Notes: generated from the sequence alone by a model not told the origin. Counted from the first letter of the stretch, positions 8,006 to 16,647 are shown. The stretch: DNA of 64,000 bases from JBGQMW01 sp963769845 (GCA_963769845.1 CAVYNL010000020.1:1-64000), one strand, 5' to 3'. Program-made: numbers and translations.

Positions 8006-9298
8006 TTAGGCTCTTTTTACTTCAATCTTCCCTTCTTTCATGACCATCTTTATCTTGTTCTTGTCCTGCAAGACCTTAATGTCCTTCAGGGGGTCACCGT
8101 CGACTATGATTATGTCAGCCAGTTTTCCTTTCTCTATCGTGCCTATCTGGTTTTCGAGTCCACACGCCTTTGCACCGTTTCGAGTTGCCGCGACAATTGC
8201 GTCCATAGACTTAAAACCGCACTGTTTAACCAGCAGTTCTAATTCCATGGCGTTTGTTCCCATCTTCAACAATGGAGAGCCTAAGAAGTCGGTGCCGCAT
8301 GCAATTGTCAAACCAGCCTTGTGGAGTTTCGCTATGTTCTTTGTCGTTATCTCCGCCACTTCTTTTGCCTTCATGACCGCCCACGGTGGATACCCGGCTT
8401 TATCTCCCTCTGTCACTATGCGTTGAGCTATGGAAAGCGTCGCAACAAACACAACATCTTTCCTCTTTTTAGCCATCTCGATAACTTCCTCATCTGGATA
8501 GCAAGCATGGTCAATGGTTTTCACGCCAGCTACGATACAGTTCTTCATCGCTTCTGTCCCCTGACAGTGGGCCGTAACAAACTTGCCAGCATGTCTCGCT
8601 TCTTCAACAATCGCCTTCAGCTCTTCGAGGGTAAACTGAGTGTGTTCTGGTCTGTCAACCATTGACAACACGCCGCCACTCGCATAGACTTTAATGAAGT
8701 CCGCGCCTTCCCTCAACGCATAACGAGATGCTTTGATGCACTCTGCTACACCATCACACAACAGAGGCATTACGAGAAAGTTTCCCCTTTTTGAAGTGCG
8801 AGCATCTACCCATTCGACTGGGATAAAGTGCACATCTCCATGGCCGCCGGTTTGACTAAGTACGTAGCCTGCTGACAGTATTCTCGGCCCCCGGGTTGTG
8901 CCCTCGGCGATGGCCCTCTTCAGATATATGCCGAATCCGCCGCAGTCTTTCACCGTTGTAAACCCTGCCTCTAACAGGTCAACAGTGTCGAAGACACTTT
9001 TTATCAGGCTCAGTTGCGGAGGTCTAACCAGTTGCTCTTCTAGCATCCGGTCGGTCTTCATTCCAATCAGATGCAGATGTGAATCAACCAGCCCTGGCAT
9101 GACTGTTTTTCCATGTGCATCAACTTCAATTTTCTCTGCATCCTTGGGTATCTTCACCTCGCCTTCTTCGCCAACAGTGCTAATCCGCTCTCCCTCAATG
9201 ACCACAACAGAATCCTCAATGGGCTTGTCCCCTGTGCCATCAATCAGTGTTCCGCCTTCAATGACGACGAGTTTCTTTCGTTCCTTCTTGCTCATCAT
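8006..9298 (-). CDS. Amidohydrolase-family metal-dependent hydrolase
   Basis: A 430-residue, full-length imidazolonepropionase/prolidase-like amidohydrolase of the TIM-barrel superfamily. Metal ligands and key residues are visible: HxH at 74/76 (DSHLHL), Lys203 (FIKVYASGG, likely carboxylated), His244 (TAHCQG), His264 (IDHA) and Asp337 (GTDF). The fold is bracketed by the usual N- and C-terminal beta-sandwich strands (VVIEGGTLIDGTG; GKLADIIIVDGDPL). Likely substrates are cyclic amides or Xaa-Pro-type dipeptides; specificity cannot be read from sequence. Its ATG overlaps the stop of the upstream surface protein by 4 bases. The reading frame is intact. Confidence 0.88.
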   Translation of the reverse strand: MMSKKERKKLVVIEGGTLIDGTGDKPIEDSVVVIEGERISTVGEEGEVKIPKDAEKIEVDAHGKTVMPGLVDSHLHLIGMKTDRMLEEQLVRPPQLSLIKSVFDTVDLLEAGFTTVKDCGGFGIYLKRAIAEGTTRGPRILSAGYVLSQTGGHGDVHFIPVEWVDARTSKRGNFLVMPLLCDGVAECIKASRYALREGADFIKVYASGGVLSMVDRPEHTQFTLEELKAIVEEARHAGKFVTAHCQGTEAMKNCIVAGVKTIDHACYPDEEVIEMAKKRKDVVFVATLSIAQRIVTEGDKAGYPPWAVMKAKEVAEITTKNIAKLHKAGLTIACGTDFLGSPLLKMGTNAMELELLVKQCGFKSMDAIVAATRNGAKACGLENQIGTIEKGKLADIIIVDGDPLKDIKVLQDKNKIKMVMKEGKIEVKRA

Positions 9299-9981
9299 CT
9301 CAACCTTAATGCCGAGTAATGGGAGTAGATATTTAAGAATTGGCAGCGCGCGCCGAAATGCTTAGCTTTGATGTGGATGTATGCTAGGGTTGGTATCAGC
9401 AATAAACCACAAGAAGCTGCGAGAAAAGCCCCGCCTGCTGCCAGAAGATAAGGGTAATAGTTCGGCATCCTCAATAAATGGAAGCTCCCCGAGAAAGTAT
9501 TGCTGTCATAAACAGCAACGGTATTTGGTCCTCTCGGGCCAGATTCTGAATGTGCTGCCCAGTTGTCAAGTTGGACATAATAGCCGCTCGTCACATTGAT
9601 TGGAACAGTATCATTGTAGTTGACACCATGCAATGCTGCATTTTCGTCGAATGAATGGTCAGCACTGTAAACCATCGAGTTCTGTGTCAACGGAAGGTCT
9701 ACAGCACGAAGCTGCAGAAAACTCCTGTTTGTAGCAGCGAGGTCAAATTCTATCCAGTCACCTTCCACCGCCTGAAAATTGCCAGAATTATAACCTCCGC
9801 CAGTCACAGTCATATTTACTGACTCCGCCAACACTACGTTAGGCTCGATTATGGATGATGAATAGGCGATTATCAGCGAAAAACCTGCAACTAGCAAGAC
9901 TAAACCCAAAATAAGGAAAAACCTCTTTCCTCGAAGAAGAACAGAGGTATTGGCTGATGTCTGCATGAGCAATTGCTCCAT
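9295..9981 (-). CDS. Surface protein anchored by N- and C-terminal membrane helices
   Basis: A 228-residue protein with a membrane helix at about 20-41 (FFLILGLVLLVAGFSLIIAY), an extracytoplasmic domain with several N-glycosylation sequons (e.g. NRS, NDT, NVT) and a C-terminal helix (YLLAAGGAFLAASCGLLLI). No known domain recognised. It ends 4 bases into the amidohydrolase start. Its promoter region carries the palindromic element at 10019. Confidence 0.6.
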   Translation of the reverse strand: MEQLLMQTSANTSVLLRGKRFFLILGLVLLVAGFSLIIAYSSSIIEPNVVLAESVNMTVTGGGYNSGNFQAVEGDWIEFDLAATNRSFLQLRAVDLPLTQNSMVYSADHSFDENAALHGVNYNDTVPINVTSGYYVQLDNWAAHSESGPRGPNTVAVYDSNTFSGSFHLLRMPNYYPYLLAAGGAFLAASCGLLLIPTLAYIHIKAKHFGARCQFLNIYSHYSALRLR

Positions 9982-10018
9982 TGGAAATATACGTGACCTG
10001 CAAAATTAAGCGTTGGGT

Positions 10019-10042
10019 TGGGGGGTAAAGTTTTATCCCAAA
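10019..10042. promoter_or_regulatory. Near-palindromic element upstream of a surface-protein gene (copy 1)
   Basis: The core GGGGTAAAGTTTTATCCC, with a CACACACAC tract beside it, lies about 40-60 bases upstream of the minus-strand gene starting at 9981. The same core, again with a GT/CA tract, occurs at 13610-13634 upstream of another minus-strand gene. It is probably a promoter/operator or hairpin. Confidence 0.4.
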
Positions 10043-10149
10043 CACACACACAGAATCGACTTCTAGGAAACTGCCACGTTTATCTTGAGAACACTGAGGA
10101 TATGCCCCTGCAAATTGCGCGCGCAGCAATGATTATTTTTCGGTTCATT

Positions 10150-10923
10150 CTAGTCGCCTTGGAGTGCGCTGGTTGTTATGATGAAAGGCGAAGCCGTTCC
10201 TCTATACGTCATTGTGAGCGACGCCGGCCAAGAAACCACAAAACTCTCATAATCATCATGAGAGAAAGAAGGCCACACATGCCATTCGTGCCATGACCAT
10301 ATCAAGTATGGATCTGTCGAGTTGCGTGATTCTGTATCCAGACGAACTTGTTGATCTTCTTCGTCATACATAAGCGGCCCAAAAAGACTAACGGTGTACC
10401 ATCCCATTGAAGCTAACGAGATTGAATAAGTAGCCGGCCCAGTTTCATTCGTGCACCAGATTATCGGTGCCGTTTCATTGGTTCTGAGGTCAAACACGTT
10501 TCCACTTTGCACGGTTGGCATGTATACCGGACAGGGTATGATCGAGATATTCAAATCCGATGGATCTGATGTCAAGGACGACAGAGAAATATTCAGAGTG
10601 CAATTATCATGTGGGCTGTAGACCGCGCAGTACCAAGGCTCCAGCGAGTGTGTTTCCCACTCGGCGGAAATCAATCCCGTTGCGGAATCGTTCCACCGCT
10701 TGGTGGTGCGGAAATCAAGTCCGTATTTTAAATCGTACTCGCTTTGATATACTGCACCCTTTCCTACTAGTTCGGTTACTTTTTCCAGTTGTGCGTTTTC
10801 ATTGGAAATTCTGTTCAGAGCCTGGTATTGAACAATGCTTACGCCTGCCAAAACGATAAGTCCAATCAGAAGCCCAGTCAGAATAGTTTTCCCCTTCATT
10901 GGAAATGATGAGAGCCTATGCAA
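10150..10923 (-). CDS. Membrane-anchored extracellular protein
   Basis: A 257-residue protein with a short basic N-terminus, one membrane helix (TILTGLLIGLIVLAGVSIVQ), a short coiled-coil (ISNENAQLEKVTELV) and a beta-rich outer domain with sequons (NCT, NIS, NET, NST) and many Trp. TTG at 10923 is supported by a GAGGAG SD; the in-frame ATG eight codons later lacks one. No family recognised. It resembles the neighbour at 9295 in topology only. Confidence 0.6.
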   Translation of the reverse strand: MHRLSSFPMKGKTILTGLLIGLIVLAGVSIVQYQALNRISNENAQLEKVTELVGKGAVYQSEYDLKYGLDFRTTKRWNDSATGLISAEWETHSLEPWYCAVYSPHDNCTLNISLSSLTSDPSDLNISIIPCPVYMPTVQSGNVFDLRTNETAPIIWCTNETGPATYSISLASMGWYTVSLFGPLMYDEEDQQVRLDTESRNSTDPYLIWSWHEWHVWPSFSHDDYESFVVSWPASLTMTYRGTASPFIITTSALQGD

Positions 10924-11175
10924 AACAGACTCCTCTAACAGATCTAGCAGTAAAAGTTACACTTACGTTTGTCGCCAAGCGCGCGCGCTAGAGAATATCT
11001 CCAATAGGGGTTTTAATATACGTTAAACTCTTACTGGTGTTCTCTTCCTAGTTCAAAAGGGGTCTAGGGTTCTAATGTAGCTAGACAAACTCCATACAGA
11101 GCCCTGCACGGTGAACTTTCAAGACTTTACTAATGTTTATCTATGGGTTAACTACTATGGTTCGTTTGATAGTGC

Positions 11176-11580
11176 ATGTCACCAGAACTATATTTGTCAA
11201 TCATGGCAATCATTGTTTCTGTTGCTTCAGCTTTTTTCATACTTCTTGAACTAGGAATGAAGATGGGGGTAGAGTACCGAGAACAAGAAGTGACTTTAGA
11301 AAGAAAGAAGAAGATCGATGATAAACTGAAAACTGAGTTCAGTGAAGAACTCACCAATATTACTGAGATAATTGTTGCAAAAAAGGAAAGCAATGAGGCA
11401 CTTAAGGAGAGAATACTCGGTCTGGCACGCATGGATTATTATAGTGACTTTGCCAAGAGGATGTTAGATAGGATGACCACCTACAACAGTCAGTTCTTAA
11501 AAGGTGTAGTGGTTTCAATATTTATTGTTATTCTCAACTATTACTTTTCGGATATTTGCCATTCAAGATTACCCATCTAG
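11176..11580 (+). CDS. Small two-helix membrane protein with central coiled-coil
   Basis: A 134-residue protein with a membrane helix near the N-terminus (LSIMAIIVSVASAFFILLE), a long charged helical middle with coiled-coil character (residues 35-85), and a C-terminal helix (FLKGVVVSIFIVILNYYF). No clear SD before the ATG; it may be leaderless. The IS element begins at the base after its stop, so its 3' end may have been truncated by the insertion. Confidence 0.55.
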   Translation: MSPELYLSIMAIIVSVASAFFILLELGMKMGVEYREQEVTLERKKKIDDKLKTEFSEELTNITEIIVAKKESNEALKERILGLARMDYYSDFAKRMLDRMTTYNSQFLKGVVVSIFIVILNYYFSDICHSRLPI

Positions 11581-11602
11581 CGCGCATGCCTGTTCCTAAA
11601 TT
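11581..11602 (+). repeat. IS left terminal inverted repeat
   Basis: CGCGCATGCCTGTTCCTAAA followed by TT. It matches the reverse complement of 12643-12664 at 21 of 22 positions. Confidence 0.85.
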
Positions 11603-12588
11603 AGTTTGCGAAGTATCGTATGCTTCTGGATTTGCCTGGTTTGTGAGTGTTGATTGCGGCTTGTGCTGTGAAGAGCATGATGAGCAGGCAGAGTTGAGCG
11701 TGAAACGTTATTCTTGGCTAGGCCTCTGAGGTTGTGCAGGGTTAAGCCTGCGAGGTTCTTGAGCCTGCTGAAGACTCGTTCGACCGCGACGCGCTTCCTG
11801 TAGGCTTGTCTCTGTTCTTGTGGTCCGTGACTCTTGAATTTCCTGTCGATTCTGAGAATGCCCTTGACGCCTTTCTGCTGATTTCGTGGGTACGGAATGA
11901 CAGGCACAGTTCCTTGCTTGAGGGCTACGTCCCGCAGGCTCTGGGAACTGTACTGTGGGTCAGCAACCAACCTCTCAGGCTTCACGTGGCGTGAAGCCTT
12001 CTCAAACAGTCTGATGGAGTGTTTCTTCTCGTTCTCGTTTGCAGACGCTACCGTCATAGCAACGGGCATCTCGCTCCTCGCATCCACTGCTAGATGAAGC
12101 CTGTAGCCCAGGTCTCTCGTTTTGACTGCTCTTCCAACCCGTGATTCAGGGTCGCTGTAGCCCGTCCGATTGTCAAGGCTTCTGCGGCTGTATGCCTTGA
12201 TGAACGTTGAATCCAACGCTAACGCCTCGCCCTTAATCCTTCCCTTCTTCACTAGCACTTCTACGGTGTGGTCAACGATTCGCATCAGCCTTTCAGGCCC
12301 AACCCTACTCCTGAATCTGGACAGGACAGCTATGCCGTACGGAGGCTCATTTTCTTCTATGTCACAGATTCGCCTCAACCTCTGGTCCTTCCACAGCTGC
12401 CTCACGAGCATCCTGTCGCTCGGAACGAGCCTCAACCTTCTGAGCAAATGCGCCTTGAAAACGCCAAGAGGCTTTCTAGGCGGTCTGCCAACAGAACCAT
12501 TCGCATGGTAAGACTCATTAAGCACTTTCTCAGCAAAGGATAAGTCGACCTTGCCAAACAAGGTCTCAAGAGTCTCGTATCTCTTCAT
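11601..12588 (-). CDS. DDE transposase, IS5-like, frameshifted near its C-terminus
   Basis: An N-terminal IS5-type domain is followed by a DDE catalytic core with Asp126 (LALDSTF), Asp210 (VADPQYSS) and Glu270 (VERVFSRLKN). After HNLRGLAK the frame changes at about 11707-11713: the continuing frame gives SRSTLPAHH and onward to a stop at 11596, whereas the shifted frame gives a sensible ending, TFHAQLCLLIMLFTAQAA, to a stop at 11601. The catalytic residues are intact, so only the tail would be affected if the shift is real. Confidence 0.85.
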
Positions 12589-12642
12589 CGATTACCCCCT
12601 GAAGAAAGAGATACGCGACTCACCTATTACAACTAAAACACG

Positions 12643-12664
12643 AATTTAGGAACACGCATGCGCG
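12643..12664 (-). repeat. IS right terminal inverted repeat
   Basis: On the minus strand it reads CGCGCATGCGTGTTCCTAAA then TT, differing from the left end at one base. It lies 55 bases upstream of the transposase start. Confidence 0.85.
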
Positions 12665-12928
12665 CGAGCGTGGGCTTGTTTCATTAGTGGTTTCAATGTT
12701 CCGTTGATGCGGTGGTTTGTGATGCAGTGCATTAAGGGAGAGCCGACTCTACGTGTGGGAGTCAAAGGTTCTAAGCCCAAACCGAGAGTAGTGTATCGTT
12801 TTGGATGTAAGGTTCTGGAATCAAAGAATTTCTGAAGTTTCGCTGTGAGAAATGCTATCGTCTGGATAAGTGAATTATCATGAACGTAATATTTTTTCTA
12901 GTGTGAGAAAGGAAAACTTCGACCTCTC
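12665..12928. other. Gene-free gap after the IS
   Basis: No convincing ORF or RNA. It contains GACTC...GAGTC arms around 12749-12768 and an AT-rich stretch near 12885-12900. It may be the remains of the locus interrupted by the IS. Confidence 0.4.
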
Positions 12929-13066
12929 TTATTCTTCTTTCTTGATTCCTTTCTTTATTCCCTTCCCAAAGTCATTTACGGCTTCAGCACCTTTCTTGAG
13001 GCTTTTCCCGACTGCTTCACCAGTTTTCTCAACAGCCCCTTCAACTTTTTCCTTCTTTCTTGGCAT
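12929..13066 (-). CDS. Small basic amphipathic protein
   Basis: A 45-residue Lys/Glu/Gly/Ala-rich protein (MPRKKEKVEGAVEKTGEAVG...). ATG at 13066 follows GAGGTGA, a strong SD; the longer ORF start at 13147 has none. The pattern of repeated GxAVxKxxKKG suggests a single amphipathic helix, resembling small stress or CsbD-like proteins only in composition. Function unknown. Confidence 0.5.
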   Translation of the reverse strand: MPRKKEKVEGAVEKTGEAVGKSLKKGAEAVNDFGKGIKKGIKKEE

Positions 13067-13157
13067 TCCTGTCACCTCTATTTCTAAGTCAATATTCGCG
13101 TATTTATGTGTGTAGCGCGCGCTAATCGTGCTTCTGTATTTCGGCAACTGGGTGATT

Positions 13158-13553
13158 CTAATAGTCGGAGTTCCGCTTGATTTTGCCCTTGCTCATTTCG
13201 GTGATCGATGCGCCCCGAACCGAGAAACTTTTGCCAGTGGCGGCCAGTGTGGGCAAATCGCCATGGCGAAAATCGCCTTTATGCGTGCCGCTCATGATCC
13301 ATTCGCTGCCTATCTTGCCGAAGCCAATACGGGCAAGAGGTGTGACGAAAAAGGACTTTGTCTCAAACTTTAAGTCGGGGAATGCAGCGAAGGACTCATT
13401 GGCGAAGGCCTTAAATTCAGCCTTGCCGTGAAGAACCACTCCCACGGCGAGATCTTCATAGACACAGTCATCAGCGAAATAGGACAGTATCTTTTCCACA
13501 TCGTGTGAATTCCACGCAGCCAAATAACTGTCCATAACCTTCTTTAAACTCAT
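13158..13553 (-). CDS. SnoaL-like / ketosteroid isomerase-type protein
   Basis: A 131-residue alpha+beta cone-fold protein of the NTF2/SnoaL superfamily: the N-terminal helix VMDSYLAAWNSHDVEKILSY, the strand DDCVYEDLAVG, then KAEFKAFANESFAAFPDL and a typical ending KGKIKRNSDY. Such proteins are small-molecule isomerases or cyclases, or binding proteins. The family often has 10-15 more residues after the RNSDY motif, so the C-terminus may be slightly truncated. A stand-alone gene with its own palindromic upstream element. Confidence 0.75.
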   Translation of the reverse strand: MSLKKVMDSYLAAWNSHDVEKILSYFADDCVYEDLAVGVVLHGKAEFKAFANESFAAFPDLKFETKSFFVTPLARIGFGKIGSEWIMSGTHKGDFRHGDLPTLAATGKSFSVRGASITEMSKGKIKRNSDY

Positions 13554-13609
13554 TTTTAAACCCCTAGTTTGTTTCTGATAATTCTAGATATAACGTTTGG
13601 GTGTGTGTG

Positions 13610-13634
13610 TTTGGGGGTAAAGTTTTATCCCAAA
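13610..13634. promoter_or_regulatory. Near-palindromic element (copy 2)
   Basis: The GGGGTAAAGTTTTATCCC core flanked by a GTGTGTGTGT tract lies about 57-81 bases upstream of the SnoaL-like gene start at 13553. It matches the element at 10019-10042, but the repeat tract is on the opposite side, as if the unit were inverted. Confidence 0.4.
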
Positions 13635-14523
13635 ACAAAACTAGTCCGTCAGATGCTGAAGCTTTTGTTCTCTTTAGCGCGCGCGTCTGTTTCAGTTCAG
13701 CTATAACTTTCCGCAAAACCAAAACGCTGCCTTTCCGCGCGCTTGTTGACAGGCATGGGGACCGGAACTTTTCACCCGTGAAAAGAGTAGGGGGCCTTCA
13801 ATTTCAGGCGGTAGGACAGCTCGCAAAATTGTGGTAGCCCGTCCTTTTTCCGGTTACGAAGGGCTTCAAGCATGATGCTCGGGGGGTTGGCTGTATCTAG
13901 GTTGCGGTTGGAGGTGATTGGAACATTGGGCAAGGCGGTCCAGCCGAGTCTGATACCGGATGTCCAGAAGGCGCGGGGTTCCCGTTGACAGTCGTGGCCA
14001 GAAGCTTCCAACAGTGACGGGGTGGAGAGTGTAGGCTCTTTTTGTCTGTTCGTTTCAGTCTCAAAAAATAGAGGGGGGTAGAGTAACGTTGAGGGCTTCT
14101 GCACCTGACAACGTTCTGGTATCCCGTCGTATTTGCCAACGGTGAAAAAAGACGGGGTATGCCTGATATGATGTGGCTCTAGGGTCGCGTATTTTTGCGG
14201 AAGCCCGTCAGTTTCTACATCTGCGGAGAGCGTTGAAGTAATCACTCAGAATATGTGACATAGAGGAAAGCCCCAACAAATTGGTTGAAAGGCATCGTCA
14301 GATGGAGAGACAGAGAGACTGTCCTTTCTCTAACCTTTTTTTGATGCAACTGAAGCCCAAAGAGAAGGCTGAGCACGCACGCACAGAGGAAGGCTAAAAA
14401 TATGCTTACATCTCAAGACTGTCCCCAAACCCGAAAACAAGAATTATGACCATTTTACACCAATTTCGGGCAAGGCAGCGCGCAAGTGGTTCACGAAAAT
14501 TCCGAGCAGACTATGTTCTATGG
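13635..14523. other. Long stretch without a convincing gene
   Basis: It holds GCGCGC tracts (about 13677, 13736, 14478), poly-G patches and a long minus-strand ORF (13772-14245, 157 codons). That ORF has three DGxP segments (DGLPQKY, DGIPERC, DGLPQFC), but also odd composition and no SD. A second plus-strand frame is open over part of it. It may be a decayed gene or an unrecognised structured RNA. I cannot name anything here. Confidence 0.3.
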
Positions 14524-15132
14524 TTAACGCCTGGGTTTTTCTGCTGATCGGATTCTGCCGACTGTTACGAGAATCTTGTCCTCCTTGGCGAAGGTGGAGA
14601 TGCCATAGTCGTTCATGTTCAAATGGTAGAAATGATATATGTTTTCAGGTAGCTCCACAATGGTTGTCTTCTCTCCTCTTCTCAACTGAACCTTGGTTTC
14701 CAGGAGGGAACTTTCTTGCCACCTTTTCTCGCGATCGGCTGATATGCCAAGAGTCAACCTGTCCAGGGCATATAGGAACGCATGATCACTCCAACAGCCA
14801 TTGCTCACGAACTCGGTAGGAACGGTGATGATGCGTTCAGATGGCGTTGGTAGATCAACGGCAGGTTGCCGACCATGCTTTTCTTTGGTCTTCGTCGGAA
14901 CAATGAGCTTCAAAGACCTGCCGCCTAAGAAGGCACGCGTATACGAAATCAAACCGTTCTTTAACAGTCTCTCGACGCTCTTCTGAACACGGCCAATAGA
15001 CCAGTCCATTTCCTGAGCAATCTGATACAATGACAAGGCGCCAGGTCTTTCACGTATGAAGCTGAGCAAGGCTTCATCAGTCTGTTCTGCCTGCTTCTTT
15101 CGCGTTTCCTTGACAGTCTCTTGGAGATTCAC
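14524..15132 (-). CDS. Winged-helix DNA-binding protein with unknown C-terminal domain
   Basis: A 202-residue protein. Residues 15-75 form a MarR/ArsR-like winged helix (ALLSFIRERPGALSLYQIAQ, then WSIGRVQKSVERLLKNGLI), then a linker, then a C-terminal domain ending in strand-rich GISTFAKEDKILVTVGRI. No metal or ligand motif seen. It is divergent from the ribosomal-protein cluster at 15377. Target unknown. Confidence 0.7.
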   Translation of the reverse strand: MNLQETVKETRKKQAEQTDEALLSFIRERPGALSLYQIAQEMDWSIGRVQKSVERLLKNGLISYTRAFLGGRSLKLIVPTKTKEKHGRQPAVDLPTPSERIITVPTEFVSNGCWSDHAFLYALDRLTLGISADREKRWQESSLLETKVQLRRGEKTTIVELPENIYHFYHLNMNDYGISTFAKEDKILVTVGRIRSAEKPRR

Positions 15133-15376
15133 TTATCTCACCAATCAGATAATATTATCTCACAGACACTTAAAGCTTGCTTCTCCCACGAGACGCCATA
15201 ACGTGAACCCTATAAACGTAATACCTCCATCGTTGATCATGAACCCAAATGAGCACCGCAACATACCCATCACCCTTACGCCGCCTAACCTCAACAATGA
15301 AATGAGCGCGCGCCAAGGTCGAAACCTTCATAAAGAAGGATTGTTGATTAGACTGTGCATTTGAAGGGTGAGGCCT

Positions 15377-15757
15377 ATGTCTAAACCATTCTATGTTAAG
15401 TTTGAGGTTTCTAAGGAATTGGCAGATGCCGCCTATGAGGCCCTGCAAATAGCTGCAAAATCAGGTGCAGTTAGAAAAGGTACAAACGAGACGACCAAAG
15501 CCATCGAAAGAGCTCAAGCAAAGCTTGTGGTGATAGCTGAGGATGTTCAGCCACCTGAAGTGGTGGCTCACTTGCCGTTGCTTTGCGAGGAGAGAAAGAT
15601 TCCGTACATGTTTGTTCCTAACAAGGAAAAGATAGGCAGTGCCATAGGAATCGATGTTCCTGCTGGTGCAGCCGCCATAGTGAAGGAAGGAGACGCCGCG
15701 GGGCTCGTTAAGGAAATTGTCGCAAGGGTGGAGCAGGCCAGACGAGGAACTAAGTGA
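15377..15757 (+). CDS. rpl7ae: Ribosomal protein L7Ae
   Basis: A 126-residue L7Ae/L30e-family protein that binds kink-turn RNA in the ribosome, in box C/D and H/ACA RNPs and in RNase P. The diagnostic stretch GTNETTKAIERAQAKLVVIA, the APPEVVAHLPLLCE-like segment (here VQPPEVVAHLPLLCEE) and IPYMFVPNKEKIGSAIG are present. ATG at 15377 is preferred over GTG at 15368 because GGGTGAG precedes it. It overlaps the rps28e start by one base. Confidence 0.95.
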   Translation: MSKPFYVKFEVSKELADAAYEALQIAAKSGAVRKGTNETTKAIERAQAKLVVIAEDVQPPEVVAHLPLLCEERKIPYMFVPNKEKIGSAIGIDVPAGAAAIVKEGDAAGLVKEIVARVEQARRGTK

Positions 15758-15996
15758 TGAGCAAAGAAGAGAAAGCTGAGAGAGCGTCTGAAAGCGCGGA
15801 ACTCACTCCGGCAGAAGTGATTCAGGTAATCGGTCGCACGGGGGTCACAGGCGAAATCTCGCAGGTGAGAGTACGTATCTTAGAAGGCAAAGATAAGGGG
15901 CGAATAATATCGCGAAATGTCAAAGGACCAGTGCGTGTTCAAGACCTTTTGATGCTTAGAGAAACGGAAAGAGAAGCAAGGAAAATCAACAGATAA
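15757..15996 (+). CDS. rps28e: Ribosomal protein S28e
   Basis: A 79-residue small-subunit protein with the family core (PAEVIQVIGRTGVTGEISQV, then ISRNVKGPVRVQDLLMLRET). The N-terminal 15 residues are a charged extension typical of archaeal versions. The start overlaps the rpl7ae stop (GTGATGA), so translation is coupled. Confidence 0.95.
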   Translation: MSKEEKAERASESAELTPAEVIQVIGRTGVTGEISQVRVRILEGKDKGRIISRNVKGPVRVQDLLMLRETEREARKINR

Positions 15997-16022
15997 GCAA
16001 GGATCATCAAGAGAGTGATCAT

Positions 16023-16220
16023 GTGCCGAAACCTAGGAAATGCTCATTCTGCGGCAACGACTTTGCAGCCGGCACAGGAATGATGTACGTCAAGAATGAC
16101 GGCTCTATCTTTTGGTTCTGCTCAAGCAAGTGCAGAAAGAGCTCTCTTTTTCTGAGAAGGGACGCTCGCAAACTCAAGTGGACAACCTATTTCGGAAAAG
16201 AAGAAAAAGGCAAAGCCTGA
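16023..16220 (+). CDS. rpl24e: Ribosomal protein L24e
   Basis: A 65-residue large-subunit zinc-ribbon protein: CSFCGNDF (first Cys pair) and FWFCSSKCRKS (second pair), followed by RRDARKLKWT. GTG at 16023. It completes the L7Ae-S28e-L24e cluster common in archaea; the ndk and infB genes that often follow are not here. Confidence 0.95.
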   Translation: MPKPRKCSFCGNDFAAGTGMMYVKNDGSIFWFCSSKCRKSSLFLRRDARKLKWTTYFGKEEKGKA

Positions 16221-16294
16221 TTGCTCACAACCCTTTTTCTGATTTACAAGTCGCATAATTCCTACGTGTTTACTTGTTCTCCAAAAGAAAAGTT

Positions 16295-16373
16295 TGGTAG
16301 CGGGGAGTAGATTTGAACTACTGATCTCTGGGTTATGAGCCCAGCGGGTTAATCCTGGCTACCCCACCCCGCT
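16295..16373 (-). tRNA. Initiator tRNA-Met (CAT)
   Basis: On the minus strand: acceptor AGCGGGG/CCCCGCT, D-arm GGGTAGCCAGGATTAACCC, anticodon arm CTGGGCTCATAACCCAG with three consecutive G:C pairs typical of initiators, T-loop TTCAAAT, discriminator A and an encoded CCA (16297-16295). No intron. It is transcribed convergently with the ribosomal cluster. Confidence 0.95.
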
Positions 16374-16514
16374 ATATCTTAGACCAAGCCTCGGAACAGG
16401 GTTGATTTTTCCAAGCTGCTAGCACACTGTAATTGAAACATACTGAATTAAGGCTTTCGATGGAAGTTGGTTTCAAGAAAAAGGAACCGGTGACGGTTCA
16501 GAACTTAGCAAGTT

Positions 16515-16647
16515 GCCGGGGGCTGCCGGCCTTGCGTCAATCGCGCCTTAGGACGCCGATGAAAACTCAGACCGGGACCCAGAGAACCCAAGCGAGTCAG
16601 AGAGCTCGAATCAACGAGATCATGCCAAGCTAGTCGGCAGCCCGTGC
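16515..16647. ncRNA. Candidate structured RNA bounded by a 9-bp inverted repeat
   Basis: GGGCTGCCG (about 16518-16527) and CGGCAGCCC (about 16635-16644) can pair over about 107 bases of GC-rich sequence that has no good ORF (a 66-codon ORF across it is poor). An AT-rich block at 16649-16680 follows. It does not carry recognisable RNase P or SRP RNA core motifs. The remainder of the 16374-16766 gap shows nothing further. Confidence 0.3.

Larger units (their letters stand above)
11581..12664 (-). mobile_element. IS5-like insertion sequence
   Basis: A 1084-base element with a single DDE transposase gene bounded by 22-bp terminal inverted repeats (11581-11602 and 12643-12664, one mismatch). The ends start CGCGCATGC, so the element is flanked by GC-alternating sequence like the GCGCGC tracts nearby. 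CTAG abuts the left end but is not repeated at the right (CGAG), so no target duplication can be confirmed. Confidence 0.85.

Noticed and set aside
13897..14139. 80-codon minus-strand ORF inside the 13.8-14.2 kb gap
   Set aside because: No SD, overlaps another open frame, composition not protein-like.
14262..14280. GAGGAAAGCCCC resembling the RNase P RNA GAGGAAAGUC motif
   Set aside because: No partner motifs (ACAGAA, conserved P4 strands) found at the right distances.
16433..16633. 66-codon ORF in the candidate RNA region
   Set aside because: No SD, low-complexity tail, overlaps the inverted-repeat structure.
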